Below, in pieces: positions 1-5,127 of a DNA stretch of 9,427 nucleotides (its first letter is position 1; every line of letters starts with the position of its first letter). The notes beneath the pieces were generated by a model. That model was not told where the DNA came from. It saw nothing but the letters and a program-made list of their open reading frames with translations, and made no database searches. The stretch comes from Chloroflexota bacterium (lineage in GTDB: Bacteria; Chloroflexota; Anaerolineae; J036; Brachytrichaceae): the NCBI GenBank assembly GCA_021813225.1, contig JAKALH010000081.1:1-9427 (forward strand). Reading direction: 5' to 3'. The translations under genes and the position numbers were made by a program.

Positions 1-257
1 TTTTCAAGATAGCGACTGCCTACAGTTGCAGGGGCGAGCGTATCGATCATTTTCCCCAGGACGGCGATATGATCGCTCAGTGCGAGCCGATCTATGAGGA
101 GTTGCCCGGGTGGTCGGAAGATGTCTCGGCGGTGCGTTCCTTTGGCGCATTGCCGCGCAATACACGGGCATATATCGACCGGGTGACGGAACTGACGGGC
201 GCACGTGTGAGCATTGCCAGCGTCGGGCCGGAACGTGACCAGATGATTTTACGCTGA
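1..257 (+). CDS. purA: Adenylosuccinate synthase, C-terminal fragment (partial, 5' end outside window)
   Basis: This is the last 84 codons of a gene that enters from the left; codons begin at base 3 and end with TGA at 255-257. The visible protein runs from FKIATAYSCRGE through CEPIYEELPGWSE and LPRNTRAYIDRV to VSIASVGPERDQMIL. This is the familiar PurA C-terminal pattern: YR-x-GE, the P-Y-E-x-x-PGW motif, LP...A..YI..(I/V)E...G, and S.GP.R...I. The family condenses IMP with aspartate at the expense of GTP to give adenylosuccinate, the first committed step of AMP synthesis in the cytoplasm. The catalytic and GTP-binding parts lie outside the window and cannot be checked. No terminator is seen directly after the stop, and the recA promoter begins only a few bases further on. 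Identity rests on motif recognition alone but is quite secure. Confidence 0.9.
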   Translation, partial: FKIATAYSCRGERIDHFPQDGDMIAQCEPIYEELPGWSEDVSAVRSFGALPRNTRAYIDRVTELTGARVSIASVGPERDQMILR

Positions 258-262
258 TACCC

Positions 263-290
263 TTGCGCCGGCGCGCGAATTGTATATAAT
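263..290 (+). promoter_or_regulatory. Predicted recA promoter (sigma-70 type)
   Basis: A perfect -10 hexamer TATAAT lies at 285-290. A partial -35, TTGCGC, lies at 263-268, giving a 16-bp spacer. The predicted transcription start is near 297, immediately before the LexA-type operator and about 73 nt upstream of the recA ATG. The -35 sits within a 10-bp GC palindrome (GCGCCGGCGC, 265-274), which may be chance in GC-rich DNA. The -10 match is strong; the -35 is poor. Confidence 0.65.
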
Positions 291-297
291 CGGTGTT

Positions 298-309
298 GAA
301 CATTTGTTC
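298..309 (+). promoter_or_regulatory. Predicted LexA (SOS) operator of recA, GAAC-N4-GTTC type
   Basis: The sequence GAACATTTGTTC has perfect GAAC and GTTC half-sites around a 4-bp centre. This is the core of the SOS box known from Bacillus and Actinobacteria (CGAAC-N4-GTTCG type) and reported for green non-sulfur bacteria. It differs from the E. coli CTGT-N8-ACAG box. The flanking C and G of the extended consensus are both T here. The site lies at the predicted transcription start, 8 bp downstream of the TATAAT, where bound LexA would block RNA polymerase. Position and gene context make it convincing; the lexA gene itself is not in the window. Confidence 0.75.
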
Positions 310-314
310 TAGTC

Positions 315-348
315 CGGTGCCGGCGCAGGCACGGCATCGCCATTTTTT
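315..348 (+). promoter_or_regulatory. Terminator-like hairpin with T6 run in the recA leader
   Basis: Bases 315-322 can pair with 332-339 (8 bp including one G-U pair, 9-nt loop). Three bases (340-342) then lead into TTTTTT at 343-348. An alternative, mutually exclusive stem pairs GTGCC at 317-321 with GGCAC at 328-332. The element lies after the predicted recA start site (about 297) and 9 bp before the recA ribosome binding site (CGGAG, 358-362). It may therefore be a recA attenuator or a late purA terminator. It could also be chance pairing in GC-rich DNA followed by a short T run. Confidence 0.35.
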
Positions 349-369
349 CTGACAGCGCGGAGTAAACAT

Positions 370-1446
370 ATGGCAACTGCTGATGGAAAGAAGAAAGCAC
401 TCGATATTGCTTTGGCGTCGATTCTGAAAACCCATGGTGACGGTGCAGTCATGCGATTAGGCGAGGCAACTCACATGCAGATTGACGTTATTCCCACCGG
501 CAGCGTCGCCCTGGATATGGCGCTGGGTGTCGGGGGCGTTCCGCGCGGCAGAATTACCGAGATTTATGGCCCTGAATCGTCGGGTAAAACTACCATCTGC
601 CAGCACGTCGTGGCTGAAGCGCAAAAACGAGGCGGAACGGCTGCCTATATCGATATGGAGCACGCCCTGGATCCCACCTATGCCGCGCGCTGCGGCGTCA
701 ATGTCGACGAGCTGCTCATATCGCAGCCGGACACAGGCGAACAGGCATTCGATATCGCTGAGCAACTGATCCGCTCGAATGCCGTGGATGTCGTCGTGAT
801 CGACTCGGTTGCGGCGCTGGTGCCTAAGGCCGAGATTGAAGGAGAAATCACGGACCAGCAGCCGGGCATTCAAGCGCGTCTGATGAGCCGGGCCTGCCGC
901 CGGTTGTCTGGGGCCATCAAGCAGACTAACACTGCGGTTATCTTTACCAACCAGTTGCGCCAGAAAATCGGCATCATGTTCGGCAACCCGGAGACGACCA
1001 CGGGCGGAATGGCGTTGAAGTTCTACGCTTCGGTGCGGCTGGACGTGCGGCGCATCCAGGCGATCAAAGGGGGCGGGGAGGTGACTGGCAGTCGAACCCG
1101 CGTCCGTGTGACCAAGAACAAGGTCGCACCGCCCTTCCGCGAGGCCGAATTCGACATCATGTATAACGAAGGCATCAGCGTGGTTGGCGACCTGCTGGAT
1201 GTGGCGATCACCATGAATATCGTTGAGAAACGCGGCACTTTCATCATCTATGAAGGCACGCGCATCGGGCAGGGCCGCGAAAATGCCAAGACCTTCCTGA
1301 AGGAACACCCGGAAGTCAAGGATAAAATTGAAGCTGCTATCCGCGCCAGCATGGCAACTGGCGCAGCTGCCAAGGTGGCGCCATTGACCAAACCCGAAGC
1401 CGGCGAAGACGATGGCGAAGAACCGGGCGATCTGAACGACGGATAG
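370..1446 (+). CDS. recA: Recombinase RecA
   Basis: This 358-aa protein, close to the usual RecA length, is the ATP-dependent strand-exchange protein. It forms filaments on single-stranded DNA, drives homologous repair, and triggers LexA self-cleavage. Visible motifs are the Walker A GPESSGKT (residues 67-74), the conserved IDMEHALDP with the catalytic-type Glu at 97, the Walker B strand VVVIDSVAAL (141-150), and the L2 DNA-binding loop NQLRQKIG-IMFGNPETTTGG (194-213). The C-terminal domain ends in an acidic tail (about 343-357, rich in E and D), as is normal for the family. The ATG at 370 is supported by CGGAG at 358-362 and by the correct N-terminal length. The gene has its own promoter and a LexA-type operator, so SOS induction is likely. 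recX, often found next to recA, is absent: the next gene converges from the other strand. All key residues appear intact. Confidence 0.98.
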   Translation: MATADGKKKALDIALASILKTHGDGAVMRLGEATHMQIDVIPTGSVALDMALGVGGVPRGRITEIYGPESSGKTTICQHVVAEAQKRGGTAAYIDMEHALDPTYAARCGVNVDELLISQPDTGEQAFDIAEQLIRSNAVDVVVIDSVAALVPKAEIEGEITDQQPGIQARLMSRACRRLSGAIKQTNTAVIFTNQLRQKIGIMFGNPETTTGGMALKFYASVRLDVRRIQAIKGGGEVTGSRTRVRVTKNKVAPPFREAEFDIMYNEGISVVGDLLDVAITMNIVEKRGTFIIYEGTRIGQGRENAKTFLKEHPEVKDKIEAAIRASMATGAAAKVAPLTKPEAGEDDGEEPGDLNDG

Positions 1447-1527
1447 CACCGGAAGAAGCGAACACGATACGATACGAAAAGGTTGCATAGATACCTCACC
1501 GAGTATGGGTTAATGACGCCAGCATGA

Positions 1528-2313
1528 TCACTGCATCAACGCCTTTGCGTAGACGATATCCTCTGCGATCAGCCTGTCGACAGCTCCTTCATCACTGTAT
1601 TCGGCAGGCAGGCATATCACGCCGGAGTAGGCGCGCCGCTTCAGCTCCGCTGTAACCCGCGGCCAGGACGCCAGGCCATGCCTGCCCAGAGTCCAGTACG
1701 GTCGCCACTCGGCCTGTTCGGCTTCGGGACCGTTCACCCGTTGCCAGTATGCGTTCTTCAGGTTCACCATGCACAGGTGCGACCAGATAATATCGATAGC
1801 CATTTCCGGGTCTTCACCGTTCAACGCGTTATGCGCGGCGTCCCAGACCGCGGCGATCTGATGCGGGTCGTAGCGATCGATCAGATGCTTCAACCCCATG
1901 GCATTACAGATATTGCGGTCGCAGTGATTTTGTATGCCCAATGTCACCTTGTAGTGATCCAGCACGGGGACCAGCTCATCATACTGGCGCTGCAGCCTGG
2001 CTTCGGTCGCCAGATAACCGTCATCGTCGATACCGACGCAGATACGGATTACCGGCACACCACATTCCGCGCATACTGCAATCGTGCGTTCATCTGCCGG
2101 TCCTGCCACGCTATAAATGCGCAAACCACGATCGGCCATTATCCGTTGTGCCGCGGGCAGTCCTTTCACGACATCCTGCGGTTCGACCTGATAACCGGGG
2201 CGTACTGGTAACTCAACACCATCAAATCCCAGTGATTTGACGAATCCGGCCAGTTCTGGCAAAGGCGATTTCCACGGCTTGGTGAACACTGAATACTCAA
2301 TTCTCGAACCCAT
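1528..2313 (-). CDS. Sugar phosphate isomerase/epimerase-like TIM-barrel protein (xylose isomerase-like / AP-endonuclease 2 fold)
   Basis: From the chosen ATG at 2313 the product is 261 aa, normal for this superfamily. The N-terminus, EYSVFTKPW followed by LAGFVKSLGFDGVELPVRPG, is the typical first strand, helix and second strand of the barrel. Likely metal or substrate ligands, numbered from this start, are E34 (GVEL), H130 (GIQNH), D158 and H161 (WDAAH), H179 (WSHLCMVNLKN) and E238 (PAEYSD). The fourth-strand position that is often Glu is Gln128 here. Members isomerise or epimerise sugars and polyols, but the substrate cannot be told from sequence. An upstream in-frame GTG (2373) would add 20 residues outside the family's usual start, so ATG 2313 is preferred, although its Shine-Dalgarno sequence is weak. 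The gene follows the glycosylase gene by 66 bp on the same strand and is probably co-transcribed. No signal peptide is seen, so it is likely cytoplasmic. Confidence 0.85.
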   Translation of the reverse strand: MGSRIEYSVFTKPWKSPLPELAGFVKSLGFDGVELPVRPGYQVEPQDVVKGLPAAQRIMADRGLRIYSVAGPADERTIAVCAECGVPVIRICVGIDDDGYLATEARLQRQYDELVPVLDHYKVTLGIQNHCDRNICNAMGLKHLIDRYDPHQIAAVWDAAHNALNGEDPEMAIDIIWSHLCMVNLKNAYWQRVNGPEAEQAEWRPYWTLGRHGLASWPRVTAELKRRAYSGVICLPAEYSDEGAVDRLIAEDIVYAKALMQ

Positions 2314-2379
2314 CGTATGTGACTCTACTCCAACACGAATTGTTGATCCGGTTTTGTACCGCTCCATGAGCACTGCCGA

Positions 2380-2988
2380 TCACCGGGAAACACAGGCATT
2401 GTCTTTGATCGCCCACCGCCATAGCCGGTCAAGTGCCTGCTGATCTCCGCGCACACGGATGCGCGGTGTGTTGCATACCTCATGGTCGGGCCTGCTCGTG
2501 TCTTGTTCAACAAACAGGATGCTGCCGCCCTGCAGCATGTCATATCGATCCAGCGTGCGATCGATCTGCAGTGCCTGGCAGACGCAGGCTGGGCCACGGC
2601 ATAGCTCATGCTTCGCAATGGCGCGATGCCGGTGCTTCATTCGATACTGCCGCATCTGCTCGATGCCTTCATCGGGTTCCAGCGAACGGATCAGAACGGC
2701 TGCCGGCTGTCCTGCGCATTCCGTTACGATATTGAAGCAGAAATGTACGCCGTAAGTAAAGTACACGTAACTCGTGCCGGCCTGCATGAACATGGCCGCG
2801 TTTCTTTGCGATGGCCCTCGACAGGCATGCGATGCCGCATCGCCGGGGAGATAAGCCTCTGTCTCGACGATTGTGCCGCTCAGGCGATGCCCGTCAGGCA
2901 AGATACGCACCAGGCGCATACCTATCAACTGGCGCGCCACCAGGGTGGTATCGCGATCGAAGAAGCTGCGCTTGAGTACACCCGCCAT
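2380..2988 (-). CDS. DNA-3-methyladenine glycosylase, AAG/MPG family
   Basis: The 202-aa product matches the length and pattern of bacterial homologues of human AAG (MPG). This base-excision-repair enzyme flips out and removes alkylated purines such as 3-methyladenine. The N-terminus (LKRSFFDRDTTLVARQLIG) is the family start, which fixes the ATG at 2988. Residues equivalent to the human active site are present: E44 and Y46 in VETEAY (human E125, Y127), H54 (H136), Y76 in YVYFTYG (Y159), N86 in FCFNIV (N169) and R101 in LIRSLEP (R182). The usual GPGKLCQAL is altered to GPACVCQAL, but the catalytic residues are intact. No clear Shine-Dalgarno precedes the ATG. Only 16 nt separate the start codon from a strong hairpin that ends the gcv transcript, so how this gene is transcribed is unclear. 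The isomerase-like gene follows. Confidence 0.93.
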   Translation of the reverse strand: MAGVLKRSFFDRDTTLVARQLIGMRLVRILPDGHRLSGTIVETEAYLPGDAASHACRGPSQRNAAMFMQAGTSYVYFTYGVHFCFNIVTECAGQPAAVLIRSLEPDEGIEQMRQYRMKHRHRAIAKHELCRGPACVCQALQIDRTLDRYDMLQGGSILFVEQDTSRPDHEVCNTPRIRVRGDQQALDRLWRWAIKDNACVSR

Positions 2989-3004
2989 GATTGTCTGGAA
3001 ATGG

Positions 3005-3035
3005 AAAGCCCCTTATCAAACTGATAAGGGGCTTT
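3005..3035 (-). terminator. Intrinsic terminator-like hairpin downstream of gcvPA
   Basis: A perfect 14-bp inverted repeat (AAAGCCCCTTATCA at 3005-3018 and its complement at 3022-3035) encloses a 3-nt loop. It starts 14 bp after the gcvPA stop. On the minus strand the stem ends GGGGCTTT and is followed by CCATTTCC, so the T tract is short and interrupted. The structure is nevertheless very stable. It is nearly symmetrical and could act on either strand, but the only gene ending here is gcvPA. Confidence 0.75.
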
Positions 3036-3049
3036 GATGGGCAGGATGC

Positions 3050-4387
3050 TTATTCCATCTCACCGAGCGCCTTGACGAATTCATCGATCTCGCCGCGCGT
3101 ATTGGTTTCCGTACAACAGACCAGCATGTGGCGGTTGAGCCGGAGGTAGTCCCTGCCCAGATCATATCCGCCAATCATACTGTGCTCACTCATGAGGCGC
3201 CTGTTGATCTGCTCGACGGCAAGCGGACATTTCACCACGAATTCATTGAAGAACGGTCTATCGTCCCACACTTCATAGCGGCGCAGCTTGCTGATCTGGT
3301 CCGCCATGTAATGGGCTTTCTGGTAGCTCAGGTTGGCAGCCTGCTGCAAGCCATTCCTTCCCATGACGCTCATATAGACACAAGCCGCGAGTGCCATCAG
3401 GCCCTGGTTGGTGCAGATATTGCTGGTGGCCTTCTCGCGGCGAATATCCTGTTCGCGCGTTTTCAACGTCAATACATAACCGCGTGTTCCGTTCAGGTCG
3501 ACGGTCTCGCCGACAATCCTGCCAGGTATGCGGCGCATGTATTCGCGAGTGGTGCAGAAGAATCCCAGATAAGGGCCGCCAAAACTCAAGGGTATTCCTA
3601 AAGGCTGGCCTTCTCCGACGACGATATCTGCGCCATAGTCAGCCGGCGACCTGAACAGACCCAGAGATATCGGATTGACAGCGGCAACCAGCAGCGCCCC
3701 CCGGGCATGTATTCCGGCCGCCACGCCCTCGATTTCCTCAAAGCGGCCGAAGAAATCAGGGCTGCTGATGCATAGACACGCGGTGTCTTCGTCGACAAGG
3801 TTCAGCAGGTCGCCCAGATCGTTCCTGTCGTCCACATCGCCGGCAACGACGAGGTTCGGACTGAATTGCGTATAGGTTTTGAGCACCTGACGATATTGCG
3901 GATGGACAGCCGGCGAGACAATCACCTTATGGCGCCGGGTGGTATTGACGGCCATCAATGCTGCCTCGGCAAATGCCGTTGCCCCGTCGTAATGTGATGC
4001 CGTGCATATCTCCATGCCAGTCAAGTTGCCGATCATGCTCTGAAACTCAAAGATGGCCTGCAGAGTTCCCTGGCTGACTTCAGGTTGATACGGCGTATAG
4101 GCGGTGAAAAATTCACCGCGCCGGATTATGTGATCCACGATTGAAGGCACATAGTGGTTATACGCTCCGGCGCCCAGAAAGCACACATAATGGTTCACGT
4201 CGGCGTTTGCGTCCGCCAGGCTTTGCGCTTCCCAGGCGATTTCCATTTCGGTCGAGGCTGCGGGAAGATCGAGTCGGGGGAACCGGTACTTGCCTGGAAC
4301 CGCGTCGAAAAGGTCATCAAGATTGTCTACGCCAATAGTGTGGAGCATCTGGCGGCGTTCGGCGTCAGTATGTGGGATGTAATCCAT
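3050..4387 (-). CDS. gcvPA: Glycine dehydrogenase (aminomethyl-transferring) subunit 1, P-protein N-terminal half
   Basis: At 445 aa this matches the stand-alone first subunit of split glycine decarboxylase. The P-protein decarboxylates glycine and passes the aminomethyl group to lipoyl-GcvH. Clear family stretches are FLGAGAYNHYVPSIVDHII (70-88), YTPYQPEVSQGTLQAIFEFQ (97-116), MEICTASHYDGATAFAEA (125-142), the PGRIVGETVDLNGTRGYVLTL block, and TREQDIRREKATSNICTNQ. In the split form the PLP-binding lysine lies on subunit 2 (GcvPB), so this subunit needs that partner. gcvPB normally follows directly, but here a strong terminator and an unrelated gene do. The gene lies 59 bp downstream of gcvH on the same strand and is probably co-transcribed with it. 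No good Shine-Dalgarno precedes the ATG, but MDYIPHTDAERRQML is the typical family N-terminus. The sequence shows no truncation or frameshift. Confidence 0.96.
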   Translation of the reverse strand: MDYIPHTDAERRQMLHTIGVDNLDDLFDAVPGKYRFPRLDLPAASTEMEIAWEAQSLADANADVNHYVCFLGAGAYNHYVPSIVDHIIRRGEFFTAYTPYQPEVSQGTLQAIFEFQSMIGNLTGMEICTASHYDGATAFAEAALMAVNTTRRHKVIVSPAVHPQYRQVLKTYTQFSPNLVVAGDVDDRNDLGDLLNLVDEDTACLCISSPDFFGRFEEIEGVAAGIHARGALLVAAVNPISLGLFRSPADYGADIVVGEGQPLGIPLSFGGPYLGFFCTTREYMRRIPGRIVGETVDLNGTRGYVLTLKTREQDIRREKATSNICTNQGLMALAACVYMSVMGRNGLQQAANLSYQKAHYMADQISKLRRYEVWDDRPFFNEFVVKCPLAVEQINRRLMSEHSMIGGYDLGRDYLRLNRHMLVCCTETNTRGEIDEFVKALGEME

Positions 4388-4446
4388 AGTCTAAACGAAC
4401 TGGCCTGTAATAAACGGATGATGCGCTGTGCAGACCTTCTATCAAC

Positions 4447-4845
4447 TCAATGCTTTTCTTCTTCTTTGACGTATGCTTCATAGGCTTCGGCGTCGAGCAA
4501 GGTGTCCATCTCGGCCAGATTATCCGGGGTGATTCTAATCAGCCATCCCTCGTTATAAGGGTCTTTGTTGATAATTTCAGGCGTCTTCTCCAGGGCTTTA
4601 TTCACTGCGGTAATCGTTCCGCCAACAGGCATGTAGACATCGGAAGCGGCCTTGACGGATTCGACGACGCCGAAGGTCACGCCCTTGTCCAGTTTCGCAC
4701 CGACACGCGGCAACTCGACATATACGAGATCGCTCAAAGCATCCTGCGCGTGATCGCTGATCCCGATTACAACGTCTTTACCATCGACCCGCGCCCATTC
4801 GTGTGACTTGAGGTATTTTGCTGTTGTATCAATCTTTGAGTTCAT
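4447..4845 (-). CDS. gcvH: Glycine cleavage system H protein (lipoyl carrier)
   Basis: This 132-aa protein has the normal length for GcvH, the small shuttle that carries the aminomethyl group from the P-protein to the T-protein on a lipoyl arm. Visible signatures are SHEWARVDG (14-22), IGISDHAQDALSDLVYVELP (27-46), the lipoylation motif VESVKAASD with the modified lysine at K65, and the C-terminal DPYNEGWLIRI (95-105). The ATG at 4845 has a good Shine-Dalgarno, GAGGAA (4861-4856 on the minus strand), 10 nt upstream. It is the first gene of the minus-strand cluster and is followed by gcvPA. gcvT, commonly placed just upstream, is absent; the neighbour on that side is divergent and unrelated. 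The acidic tail (KEEEKH) is unremarkable. Confidence 0.97.
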   Translation of the reverse strand: MNSKIDTTAKYLKSHEWARVDGKDVVIGISDHAQDALSDLVYVELPRVGAKLDKGVTFGVVESVKAASDVYMPVGGTITAVNKALEKTPEIINKDPYNEGWLIRITPDNLAEMDTLLDAEAYEAYVKEEEKH

Positions 4846-4898
4846 TGCTTTTCTATTCCTCGGGACAAAGGATTATTCCGGATGTAACTTCGACGATT

Positions 4899-4907
4899 AT
4901 CATACCA
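4899..4907 (-). promoter_or_regulatory. Predicted extended -10 promoter of gcvH
   Basis: Read on the minus strand, 4907-4899 is TGGTATGAT, an extended -10 (TG-N-TATGAT) with one mismatch to TATAAT. No recognisable -35 is seen 16-18 bp upstream, which is acceptable for extended -10 promoters. The start would be near 4892, giving a leader of about 47 nt that contains the gcvH Shine-Dalgarno. This is a motif match only, and the region is AT-richer than its surroundings. Confidence 0.45.
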
Positions 4908-4935
4908 TCCGGTTTTTTAGCGTATCTGCAAGACT

Positions 4936-5043
4936 GACTGCGAAACGCCAGATATGCCGCTCTGGTAACATGTGCGGGTTGCTGGCATGGGCGGCGCTGG
5001 ATCACGCGACTGCGAAACGCCAGATATGCCGCTCTGGTAACAT
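4936..5043. repeat. Two identical 36-bp direct repeats separated by 36 bp (minimal CRISPR-like unit)
   Basis: The repeats are at 4936-4971 and 5008-5043, identical over all 36 bases (GACTGCGAAACGCC at the left end, TCTGGTAACAT at the right). The 36-bp segment between them (4972-5007) is unrelated and GC-rich. Each repeat contains a small inverted repeat, CCAGA...TCTGG with an 8-nt loop, able to form a hairpin. Identity stops sharply at both ends, and I found no third or degenerate copy within 72 bp on either side. Lengths, identity and hairpin fit a one-spacer CRISPR unit, but no cas gene, cas1/cas2 or AT-rich leader is visible and I do not recognise the repeat family. Alternatives are a duplicated regulatory hairpin or a small dispersed repeat. 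The pair lies between divergent gcvH and the O-antigen-ligase-like gene. The repeat is certain; its nature is not. Confidence 0.95.
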
Positions 5044-5127
5044 ACCGATAATGAAATACCGTCACGATCAGCGAATTCCCGACGCACAGTTACGAACTTC
5101 GACTGCTGTTTATAGAGGTGAATGATC

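Noticed and set aside
1460..1477. Short GATAC-type tandem repeat after recA (GATACGATACG), considered as a terminator or repeat element
   Set aside because: It has only about two units, no inverted repeat and no T tract, so it is probably chance.
457..1488. Long 343-codon open frame on the minus strand opposite recA
   Set aside because: It is antisense to a fully convincing recA, its translation shows no recognisable domain, and long antisense frames are common in GC-rich coding DNA.
1678..2211. 177-codon plus-strand open frame opposite the isomerase-like gene
   Set aside because: It is antisense to a clear TIM-barrel protein, has no ribosome binding site and no family pattern.
5047..5052. 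GATAAT as a -10 for the ligase-like gene
   Set aside because: There is no acceptable -35 at 16-18 bp and no extended TG, so support is too weak to annotate.
4808..5125. 105-codon plus-strand open frame spanning the 36-bp repeats, and its minus-strand counterparts
   Set aside because: The frame stays open mainly because the 72-bp repeat period is a multiple of three. It overlaps the start of gcvH, lacks a ribosome binding site and looks non-protein-like.
4846..5127. Glycine riboswitch upstream of gcvH
   Set aside because: The tandem repeats suggested paired aptamers, but I could not find the conserved glycine aptamer core sequences. The repeats also lie upstream of the predicted gcvH start site.
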